A stretch of DNA of 29,669 nucleotides from CAZIKB01 sp964539665. GTDB lineage: Bacteria; Zhuqueibacterota; Zhuqueibacteria; Oceanimicrobiales; Oceanimicrobiaceae. The DNA lies in the NCBI GenBank assembly GCA_964539665.1, contig CAZIKB010000081.1, positions 1 to 29,669 on the forward strand, given 5' to 3'. Within the stretch, counting starts at the first letter, position 1. Every line of letters begins with the position of its first letter. The notes under the pieces were generated by a model. The model ran no database searches and had not been told where the DNA came from. It saw only the letters and a list, made by a program, of their open reading frames with translations. Below, in pieces: positions 16,657 to 26,600 of this stretch. Made by a program: the position numbers and the translations under genes.

Positions 16657-16952
16657 TGAGTCATTCTGCGAAAATTTATGCTCAGCCATGCGTATCAACA
16701 CCTGTTGAAGTTGGTTACCGCACGATTAACTATACGGGTAGTGGTCTTACTGGCTACCCCACAGAAACAAAATCAGAAAGTAAATTATGGTGGAATGATG
16801 GTTCCTGGTGGGGAATTTTATGGGATCCGGATCGGCAAGAACACAGAATTCAAAAATTCGATGTGAACAATCAATGTTGGACCAGTGTTGGGCCAGACTT
16901 AGATAGCCGTCCTCACTCCAGTGCCGATGTGCTCTGGGATGAATCCACGTAA
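16656..16952 (+). pseudogene. Fragment 2: start of the head domain, ends at premature TAA
   Basis: Encodes the end of the signal (SHSAKIYAQ) and the first part of the Trp-rich head: SKLWWNDGSWWGILWDPD, then NQCWTSVGPDLD. The paralogue has SKLWYNDGFWWGVLWDP and NQCWINVGPAVD. It stops at DEST-TAA, where the paralogue reads DETNQKLY; the next codons here are KLYISSRAKL in the same frame. This is a point nonsense mutation and not a gene end. Confidence 0.85.
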
Positions 16953-19232
16953 AAACTATATATTTCTTCCCGCGCTAAACTTGAACATTCTTCAGGCCAG
17001 GGGCCACTCACAACCTGGTTTTTTCGCTTTAGTTACAATTCAAATTCACAAACATATTCACTGGATAGTGGTTTTCCTGTTGAAATACATGATGAGAAGC
17101 TCAGCGCGTTAGTAATTGCCAAAGATTCATCCGGACAATTTTGGGCTACCTGGCAAAAAGGTGGTGATATAATAGTAAACCGAACTTTAGGTGACGACCA
17201 GACATGGGGAACGCCATTTGTATTGCCAGTACAAGGAAATAGATCGACAAGTGATGATATTTCGTCGATTATTGCTTTTGGCGGCAATAAAATTGGTATT
17301 ATGTGGAGCAATCAGAACAAGAGAATAACCTATTTCGCTGTTCACCTGGACAACAATGCTGACACAACCTGGGAACCAAGAGAAGAGGCGTTGTCTGATC
17401 CAGATGGCGGTTCTATTTCGGATAATCACATCAATTTAGCTGTATCTGGTACGGATGGTGGCAACACGGTTTTTGCAGCAGTCAAATCAAGTTTTACAGC
17501 AGACGACAAACCCCTTATATACTTGCTTAAACGTCAATCCAACGGTGTTTGGACTAACTATGTTTTTGCGCTGAAGAAGCAGAATCATACTAGGCCGATA
17601 GTTTTAGTCAACGCATATAATGACAGTATTTATGTGATTGCTAAAGCCAAAACCAATCCAATAAAAATTTACATGAAAAGAACTCATGCTGATAATCCTA
17701 ACTTTGAACCTGGATTTGGTGAATTATTTATAAAAAGCAATGCAGATGACAACATGAATGACCCAACAGCTACAAAGCAAAATGTAACTGTTGAGTCTGG
17801 ATTGTTGGCATTAGTCACTGACAAAGAAACAAAAAACTACTTACATAACTATTTCGAATTGCCAGGTGATGTGCCTATTATAAGTTATTTTACGCCAATA
17901 ATTGGTATAATCGGTTCTCAGGTTACAATTAGTGGTAGCAACTTCACCGGCACGACGAATGTGTCATTTAATGGCGCCCCTGCTACTTCTTTTACGGTTG
18001 ATTCTGATAACCAGATACGAGTTAATGTACCCCCTGGTGCTACTACTGGCCAAATATCTCTAACCAATTCCGATGGTACACGGTTTAGCCCTGAGGATTT
18101 TACGGTCATATTAAATCCCGAGATTACTTCCTTTTTTCCTGCCAATGGTCCTGCAACGACGGAGGTCACCATCACCGGAAGTAATTATCTGCAGGTAAGC
18201 GACGTGGCGTTCAACGGTTCCTCCGCATCAAGCTTTATTGTAGATTCGGCAACTCAAATACGCGCGATTGTACCTTTAGGAGCGAGTACCGGTCCGGTGA
18301 GCATCACGAATAGCGCGGGAACAGGGAATAGTGTGGATGATTTTACATTGACATTAGTTCCGGATATAACCTCATTTACTCCGTCGAGTGGAATTATTGG
18401 CACGCAGATAACGCTATCCGGAATAAATTTCATCGGAATGACTGATGTCGCTTTCAATGGTATTTCAGTATCGAATTACATTTTGGATTCGGACACGCTA
18501 ATCTATGCAAATGTACCTTTGGGCGCCTCGACAGGCAAAATATCTGTGACAAACGGTTTAGGTATGGGGGAAAGTGTAAACGATTTTACGGTTGTCTTGC
18601 TACCTGATATCACTTCATTTAGCCCGGATACTGGCTATGAGGGCCTCGAGATAGCCATTACCGGTAGCAATTTTATTGAAATTAGTGAGGTTTCTTTCAA
18701 CGGCACTTCTGCCTTAGATTATACGGTTGATTCGGATACTTTAATTCGAGCCGTTGTGCCTGCAGTCGCTACAACCGGCTTGATTGAGGTAATCAATGCA
18801 GCAGGATTTGCGATAAGTTCGGTGAGTTTAATAGTTGTCGATCCTCCAGTTGTAAATAATTATATTCCAATGGATGATGCACGTGTGTGGTCTTCAAATC
18901 CAACGAATAATTATGGTACCTCAAGCGAATTGCGCATAAAAAAAACTACTTCTGCATTATTAAATTCGTTCTTAAAGTTTGACGTGACAGGTTTAGGTGG
19001 CAACGTTAATAGTGCAAAAATACGACTTCATGTTGTCGATTCGAGTGATGACGGCGGAGAGATTTACTTAGTTTCAAACAATTATGTAGGGACCAGCAAT
19101 CCGTGGGATGAAAATGGTTTAATTTGGGATAATGCACCAGATATTACAGGAACGCTTTTGAGTTCAGTCGGAGCCATTAATGTGGACGAGAATATTGAGT
19201 TTGATGTAACATCAGTCCGGTTATCCACTTAA
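16953..19232 (+). pseudogene. Fragment 3: head remainder, IPT repeats 1-4 and half a DNRLRE module
   Basis: Open from just after the premature stop to TAA 19230-19232, which lies inside the inserted element. It contains the rest of the head (GQFWATWQKGG, TWGTPFVLP), four IPT/TIG-like units starting near 17871 (each with xITSFxPxxG, VTISGSNF, FNG, VPxGAxTG and DFTV), then a DNRLRE-like module from about 18846 (NNYGTSSELRIKK, FLKFDVTGLGG). The module is cut at EFDVTS. A TTG at 17223 is not a real start, because homology extends upstream of it. Confidence 0.85.
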
Positions 19233-19399
19233 CTCCGAAAATGTCCTTCTGAAGGAGAGGAGCGACTGAAGAATCTATGACCACTATTCATTATTCTCTG
19301 TGTCAAGCCTAATGGTATGAGATTCTTCGCTCCTTCCAGTCGCTCAGAATGACAATATTAGAAGATTGCGGAGCAAAATGGATAACCGTGTAACATCAG
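19205..19399. mobile_element. MITE-like 173-bp insertion with 11-bp target duplication
   Basis: The element occupies 19216-19388. TGTAACATCAG flanks it on both sides (19205-19215 and 19389-19399). Its ends carry perfect 10-bp inverted repeats, CGGTTATCCA (19218-19227) and TGGATAACCG (19379-19388), extending imperfectly to about 20 bp (CTCCG on both arms). Inside are two inverted arms: TGTCCTTCTGAAGG... on the left and, in reverse complement, TGTCATTCTGAGCGACTGG... on the right, both leading to GAAGAATCT. It has no transposase gene, so it must have been mobilised in trans. Removing 184 bp rejoins EFDVTS to AITGDGIYSF exactly as in the other two DNRLRE modules. Confidence 0.88.
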
Positions 19400-22300
19400 C
19401 TATAACTGGAGACGGAATTTATAGTTTTGGTATTAAAAATAACTCTTCGGATGTAGCAAAATACAGTACCAAAGATGGCAGTCAGGCTCCAGAATTAATT
19501 GTTGAAGTATTCATCGCAGCCGTGCCATCAATTACATCATATACTCCTGCAAATGGTCAGGTAGGTGCTGAGGTCACAATCACCGGCACTAATTTTTTAA
19601 GTACAACGGATGTGTATTTTAACGGGACACCGGCTTTAACTTATACCATTGATTCAGATACCCAGATACGTGTCATTGTACCTTCTGGTGCAACGACTGG
19701 CAGGATAGCTGTTACGAATATTGAGGGCACAAGTCAGAGTAGTACGGATTTTACGGTGAACAATCCGCCGGTCGTGAGTTCATTTACTCCTGACAGTGGA
19801 CCAACAGGTACAGAGGTGACGCTAACTGGCAGCAATTTTACGGGTGCTACCGAAGTTGGATTCAATGGGATGTTGGCTTCAGGTTTTACAATAGACTCTG
19901 ACCTCCAGTTACTGGTAGCTGTGCCTTCGGGTGCAAGTACAGGGCCTATTAGTGTGACGAATATAGTAGGAACTGGAGTTAGCGTGGCTGATTTTACCGT
20001 GTTGTATCCTCCAATGTTGACTTCATTTACTCCAATTAGTGGAGTAGTAGGGACTGAAGTGACCTTGATTGGGAATAATTTTGGTGGAGTAACGAATGTT
20101 TCATTCAATGGAACCGGTGTTAGCGGATTTATTGTAGATTCGGACGCGCTGTTACGTGCTATTGTTCCTGCTGGAGCTATAACAGGCAAAATTAGCCTGA
20201 GCAATAATGACGGTACCGGCGAGAGCGTGGCTGATTTTGTAGTGATTCAGCCGCCGGTCTTGAGTTCATTCATTCCCAATAATGGGCCTGTGATGACAGA
20301 GGTGACGCTAATAGGTAGTGGATTTACTGGAACGACTGATGTTCTGTTCAATGGAACCTCGGCTTCAGTTTTTACGATAGATTCGGACACTCAGCTACTT
20401 GCGACTGTACCTTCGGGAGCGAGTACAGGGCAAATCAGCATAACGAATGATGCCGGTACAGGTATGAGTGGATTAGATTTTACGATTACCTTCATACCCA
20501 AAATTACTTCTTTTGAACCGGATTTTGGTGCGGTTGGCACTCTTGTTACACTCACAGGGATAAATTTTACGGGCATGACATCTGTATTCTTTAATGGTAT
20601 TGCCTCTGCTGGCTTTACGGTAGATTCGGACACTCTGGCAAGAACCACCGTCCCTGCCGGTGCCACAACTGGCAAAATTAGCGTGACCACTGCATTTGGC
20701 GCTGGTGAGAGCACGGCAAATTTTGAGGTGATTCATCCACCGGTGGTTACTTCATTTACTCCCACAAACGGACCACCAGTGACGGAAGTGACTATTTTGG
20801 GTGGCAATTTTGTGGATGTCAGCGAGGTGTCGTTTAATGGGATATCAGCGACAATATTTACAATAGATACTGAAACCCAGCTTCGTGTGGAAGTTCCCTT
20901 TGGAGCGGTGACAGGTCCTGTAAGTGTAATGAATTCTGCGGGAACGGCTACAAGTGTGGATGATTTTACGGTGACCGTGCCCCCGAGCACGGTTTCATTC
21001 ACTCCCACGGATGATTCATTTGGTAATTCTGGCAGTCCGAATAAGCTATATGGTTCATCTTTAGAGTCGCGGGTACGAAAGACCACCACGGCAGAATCGA
21101 TCAGTTTTTTAAAGTTTAATGTTACGGGATTAGGGGGGCCGGTTCAGAATGCGAAGTTGCGTCTAAAAGTTATCGATGACAGCAATGATGGGGGTTCGAT
21201 ATATCTGGTCTCCAACAATTATGATGTCACGAGCGATCCATGGGATGAAGGGGGTTTAAACTATAATAATGCGCCGGCAATTACTGGCACCGCTTTTAGT
21301 TCGTTGGGTGCAGTGAGTATAGATGAGATTGTGGAGTTTGATGTAACTGCAGCGATAGTCGGTGAAGGAATATATAGTTTTGCCATCAGGAATAATTCTA
21401 CAAATGCTTTAAGATATAGTTCTAAGGAGTTGGAATCGGCTACGGAGTTAGTGGTTGAGATAGTTACTTCACCTGTTCCTTCGATATCTTCCTTTAGTCC
21501 TGTTAGTGGTGTGGTTGGCTCTGAGGTGACGATGACTGGAGTAAATTTCAGCATAGCGACGGATGTCTCTTTTAATGGGATTTCAGCTTCAAGCTTTACG
21601 GTTGACTCTGATACCAAAATACGTGCGAGTGTTCCATCTGGGGCGACGACTGGTAAGTTAAGCGTGACCAATGTTCATGGAACCGGGCTGAGTGGGACTG
21701 ATTTTACGGTATTGAATCCGCCATTGGTTAGTTCTTTTACACCAGCAAGCGGTCCTGTTGGCACCGAAGTTACGCTCACGGGCAGCAATTTTGCAGGAGC
21801 GACCGCGGTTAGTTTCAACGGTACGTCGGCATCAGTATTTACGATAGATTCAGGCACTCAGCTACGCGCGAATGTTCCTTCTGGAGCGAGTACTGGCCCA
21901 ATCAGTGTGACTAATGTTGCTGGCACGGGAGTTAGCGGGAGTGATTTCACGGTAACGTTTATCCCAGGCATTACATCCTTTACTCCGGAAAATGGTGCAG
22001 TAGGTACCTCTGTTACAATATCGGGTGTAAATTTCACAGGCAGTACAAATGTATCATTTAACGGAACGCCTGCTTCAGGATTTACCATAGATTCGGACAC
22101 CCAGCTTCGTGTGGAGGTTCCGTTTGGCGCAATCACTGGTCCTTTGAGTGTAACCAATTCTGCGGGCACGGGCACGAGTGTGGATGATTTTACCGTGACG
22201 GCACTACCGAGCAATGTCACATTCAACCCGATGGATGATTCGTTTGTACGCGCTGCTAAAGCCTCGAACAATTATGGCTCAGATGATGAGCTTCGGATTA

Positions 22301-23052
22301 GAAATCCATCATCAGGTGGAGTGAATGCTTACTTGAAGTTTAACATTGCCAATTTAAGTGGTACGGTGCAAAATGCCATAATACGTCTCAAAGTCATGGA
22401 TGCAAGTAATGATGGAGGAGCCATATATTCCGTATCCAACAATTATGAAGGCAGCAACGATCCCTGGGATGAAACTGGTTTAAACTTTAATAATGCTCCA
22501 GTTATTACAGGTAGCTCTTTGAGTTCAGTCGGTGCTATTAGTGTTGGAGAGACAGTTGAATTTGATGTGACAACAGCCATTTCCGGTGAGGGTATATTTA
22601 GCTTTGCGATTAAAAACAATTCTACAGATATTGCGAAATACAGTTCTAAAGAAGGTACAGACATCCCAGAATTGATAATTGAATTTAATTCAGGTTCGGG
22701 ATCATCTTCAAAAATTTCTGATTCTAATTTCAAAACAACTGAATTATGTGAAATAACGGAAAGTTATTTACCTGAACGTATTAGTTTGAGCCCAAATTAT
22801 CCAAATCCGTTTAATATAGAAACAACTATTGAATATGCTTTACCAAAAAATGGCAGAGTACGCTTAGGAATTTATAACGTAAAGGGTCAGGAAGTTATTA
22901 ATTTAGTAGATGATAACGAGATTGCTGGATTTAAGAAAATCAAATGGAATGGCAGAAATAATTCTGGTAAAGAAGTCGGATCCGGAGTTTATTTTATACA
23001 GCTAAGAATAAGTGAAAAGATTTTAATAAGGAAAGTCACACTACAAAAATAA
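19389..23052 (+). pseudogene. Fragment 4: second half of DNRLRE module 1, IPT 5-13, modules 2-3, T9SS tail
   Basis: Continues the broken gene from the right-hand target duplication. The frame can be opened from TTG 19366 or ATG 19378 inside the element, but those would lack a signal peptide. Content: end of module 1 (GIYSFGIKNNSSDVAKYS), six IPT units to about 20990, DNRLRE module 2 to about 21475, three IPT units to about 22203, module 3 to about 22690, a Ser/Lys linker and a T9SS sorting domain (about 22770-23049) with SLSPNYPNPFN, VRLGIYNVKGQEV, WNGRNNSGKEVGSGVYF and a basic C-terminus. This 3.7-kb part is itself uninterrupted, implying the decay is recent. Confidence 0.85.
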
Positions 23053-23625
23053 GGTCATCTATTTGTTCCAACGTTTTGAAGAAAATTGAATAATTTGAAT
23101 CAGTTGTTAAAATGTATTTAACCAAATTAGTCAAACTATTTGTTTACTTACTGTATCATATTTGAGACAATGACTTTATTAAATACAGGATTAATCAATT
23201 TAAATAATAAATAATAAAACTATATTGATCAAACTAAAGGATATAAGTTATTAATTATTAATACTATAATAATAATATAGATAGATTTATTAAATTTGGT
23301 ATATAAGTTGTATAGACAAAGAAAGTAAATCTAATAATCTATTGATTTAATTTTGTAAAATTGAAAAAGAGGCCACACATCTTCAATTAGAGTCAGTGCT
23401 GTATTCGATTGAAGATGATTTCTATGTTTAGAGGATAACTGTTTCTAATCATAGGAATGTGGCCTCTTTTTCATTTATAGGATATCTGTATTTTAATGAT
23501 TTTTGCAATAATAAAAATAAAAAGAATGATTAACATTAATTTAAAATTATTTGAAATGATGAGAAATAAGGAAATTTCTCAAAACAAAATAATTTTAAAA
23601 GTAATCTATCCATTGGAGGTCATCA
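23053..23625. other. 573-bp AT-rich spacer before the second giant gene
   Basis: No gene supported. It holds the three-way-junction repeat (23363-23472, listed separately) and a small hairpin GAGAAAT (23561-23567) with ATTTCTC (23574-23580) shortly before the GTG start. The rest is AT-rich with runs of TTAATTATTAATA type and probably includes the promoter; no confident -35/-10 pair was chosen. Confidence 0.5.
23363..23472 (+). ncRNA. Three-way-junction inverted-repeat structure (structured RNA or elaborate terminator)
   Basis: Helices fit together with almost no unpaired junction bases. P1: 15 perfect pairs, GAAAAAGAGGCCACA (23363-23377) with 23458-23472. P2: 10 perfect pairs, CATCTTCAAT (23378-23387) with 23408-23417. 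P3: 23420-23432 with 23444-23457, about 11 pairs with one mismatch and one bulge. Only two bases (23418-23419) separate P2 from P3, and none separate P3 from P1. The 3' arm ends CTCTTTTTC, so it may terminate transcription on the + strand and, by symmetry (AAAAAG), on the - strand. No known RNA family was recognised. Confidence 0.5.
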
Positions 23626-26600
23626 GTGCTGTTAACAGATGAATGTTTAAGTAAGAACAGCCACTTCAGGAAAAGCAGCAATACTTTAAAATACATCTGC
23701 TTTATTTTATGTGCTGTTATGAGCTTATTATCTTTAAACTCTGAAAATGCCTGGGCGCAACAGTGCACTTCTGAACCAGTTTTGGCCGGTTACCGTGATT
23801 TTGATTATTCCTCCGGTGGGCCAACCAGCGAGCCGACTGAAGAGAAGCCTGAAAGTAAATTATGGTATAATGATGGTTTTTGGTGGGGAGTTCTTTGGGA
23901 CCCTGCGGCTGAGGTATATAGTATCTATCAATTTGATCTCGCGAATCAGTGTTGGATAAATGTAGGACCTGCCGTGGATGATCGGGGAAGATCTTCTCAG
24001 GATGCGCTATGGGATGAAACCAATCAAAAACTTTATGTAGCGACGCATGCAAAACTTTCTATTCAATCCTCCGAGTCAAAAGATGCACGGGTTTATCGTT
24101 TTAGTTATAATTCGAGTACTAATGCTTATTCACTTGATAATAGTTTTCCTGTATCTATTGGCAGTAACAAGACTCGTGCTTTAGTGTTAACAAAAGATTC
24201 GACTGGTCAACTCTGGGCGACCTGGACGGACAATGCAAAAGTCATGGTCAATCGATCGACTACAAATGATTTGACCTGGGGGACACCATTTGTTTTACCT
24301 ACCCAGGGAAATGATTTGATGCTAGAAATTAGTGGTGACACAAAGGATATTTGTAGTGTTCATCAATTCGGAGGTGATAAAATTGGTTTACTATGGGGTA
24401 ACCAAATAGATGAAAAATACTACTTTTCGGTCCATGAGGATAGTCAGAGCGATCAGAATTGGGAAGTAAGAGAAACTGCCTTTGAAAGCTTGATGAGTCA
24501 TGCTGCAGATGATCATATAAACATGCATAGTCATAATGGTATTGTGCTTGCTGCAGTGAAGACTGGCATAACCGGAGGAACCAATCCCCTCAATCTTGTC
24601 CTTAAACGAAACTTAACAGGAATTTGGTCTGAACATACTTTTGGATTAAGATCAGATGATCATACACGTCAACTCCTACTGCTTGATTCGGATACCGATA
24701 GTGTTTATGTGTTTGCAAAGAGTAATGATGTACTACCCCAATCAATCTATTATAAAGTTGCTCATTTAGACAATCTCAACTTTCCAACAGGATTGGGCCG
24801 CCTGTTCGTGAGCAGTTATGTTGACGATAGCGTTAATAATCCAACCTCTACCAAGCAAAATGTAAATGCTACTACTGGATTGCTGGTACTTGCCAGTGCT
24901 AAAACTCAACACCGCTATATGCACAATTATTTAGCTTTAGGCGGGAATGTCACCCCAATTGCTGTTGATGATTCTGCTGTTGCTCATGAAGATACTCCAG
25001 CTGATATTGACGTAACTGAGAATGATACTGATGCAAATGGAACGATTGATGAAACCACGGTTCAGATAGTGGACAATCCGAGTGACGGTGTCGTAACAGT
25101 TAATTCAACCACTGGAATTATCACTTATACACCAAACACGGGCTTTACGGGCACGGATAGTTTTAAGTATACTGTCCAGGATGATGATGGAGAGAGTGCT
25201 ATTGCTGCTACTGTAACGATTACAGTGAATATACTACCCGTTGCTGTGAATGATGCAAAATCTACTAACGAGGAAACTGCGGTTGTTATCCCGGTCACTG
25301 CGAACGACACTGATGCTGATGGCACTCTTGATCTCACAACAGTTGCTATAGCATCCGCTCCATCAAATGGCACAACATTAGTGGATGGTACGACTGGTGA
25401 CATTACATATACTCCAGAGCAAAACTTTACTGGCAATGATTCTTTCACTTATACAGTTAACGATAACAATGGCGGGACTTCAAATGCAGCAACTGTTACA
25501 ATAGCGGTATCCAATTTAAACGATCCACCCATTGCCGCTGATGACGCGGCGACAACGAATGAAGACACTCCAGCAGTGATAGATGTTTTGGCAAATGATT
25601 CAGATGTCGATGGATATCTTGATCCAGCCACGGTTGCGGTGACTAATGGGCCAGGCAATGGTTCGACCACACTGAATGCGACAACTGGTGAGATCACATA
25701 TACGCCAAATCCAAGCTTTATTGGAACGGACAATTTGACCTATACGGTTGACGATAATGGCGGCGCCACATCAAATGAAGCGACCGTTACTGTAACGATT
25801 AACGATTTGCCAATTGCGGTAAACGACGTAGCTTTAACCAATGAAGACTCACCAATGGATATTAACGTTGTGGCCAATGACAGCGATCCTGATGGTACAA
25901 TCGATCCGACTACGGTTACCATTGTCTCTGGCCCGAATTATGGAACTGCCACAGTTAATGGGGCAACAGGAATAGTTACATACGCGCCTCAGAGCAACTA
26001 TTTTGGTACAGATACTTTTACTTATACTGTTAATGATAATTATGGTGAAACATCAAATGAAGCGACGGTTACAGTTGAAGTAAATAATATACCGATTGCC
26101 CTGAATGATGCTCAGACAACAGATGAAGATACACCTGTTGATATAAGTGTTTTAGCTAATGTTTTTGACGTGGACGGCTCTTCTGTTCCGTCATCGGTTA
26201 CCGTGGTGAGTGGACCGGGTAATGGGTCGACATCAGTAGAAGGCGCGACTGGCGTGATTACATATTCACCTGCTGCGGACTATTTCGGGACAGATACGTT
26301 TACCTACACAGTCAATGACAATGATGGCGCCACCTCTAATGTGGCAACTGTTACTATTACGATAAATCCTATAAATGATGGACCGAATGCAGTCGATGAT
26401 GCTGTGTCCACAGATGAAGATTCACCTCTAAATATAAATGTGTTAGCTAATGATAACGATGTGGACAGTTCTATCGATCCAAACACGGTATCAATCCTGA
26501 ATGGGACGAGTAATGGTTCTACATCAATAAATGGTACAACAGGCGAGATTACTTATACGCCCATTCAGGATTATTTTGGTCCAGATACGTTCACCTATAC

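Larger units (their letters stand above)
16549..23052 (+). pseudogene. Decayed giant secreted IPT/TIG + DNRLRE protein with T9SS tail
   Basis: One gene broken by three lesions. From 5' to 3' it held a signal peptide, a Trp-rich head (to about 17870), four IPT/TIG-like repeats, a DNRLRE/CBM96-like module, six IPT repeats, a second module, three IPT repeats, a third module and a T9SS type-A tail. Lesions: (1) a one-base deletion near 16651-16655 shifts the frame inside the signal peptide; (2) TAA at 16950-16952 replaces a CAA seen in the intact paralogue at 23626; (3) a 173-bp element plus 11-bp duplication (184 bp) adds a frameshift and stop. Correcting lesions 1 and 3 gives 6,321 bp, exactly 2,107 codons, with TAA as the only internal stop. 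IPT/TIG are Ig-like stalk domains and DNRLRE modules are thought to bind polysaccharide. Probably once a cell-surface glycan binder; three lesions argue against expression of the whole protein. Confidence 0.88.

Noticed and set aside
16950..16952. Stop-codon readthrough or recoding at TAA.
   Set aside because: No special downstream structure or codon context is evident and two further lesions exist in the same gene; ordinary decay is simpler.
17223..17225. TTG start for a separate 669-residue protein.
   Set aside because: Homology to the paralogue continues upstream in the same frame through the TAA at 16950 to the signal peptide, so this is an internal codon of a broken gene.
19366..19380. 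Start of an independent 1228-residue protein.
   Set aside because: The TTG and ATG lie inside the inserted element and there is no signal peptide; the frame is the continuation of the interrupted gene.
17871..22203. Periodic DNA repeats as a non-coding satellite or CRISPR.
   Set aside because: The periodicity is that of IPT/TIG protein domains (about 80 residues), with divergence concentrated at variable codon positions.
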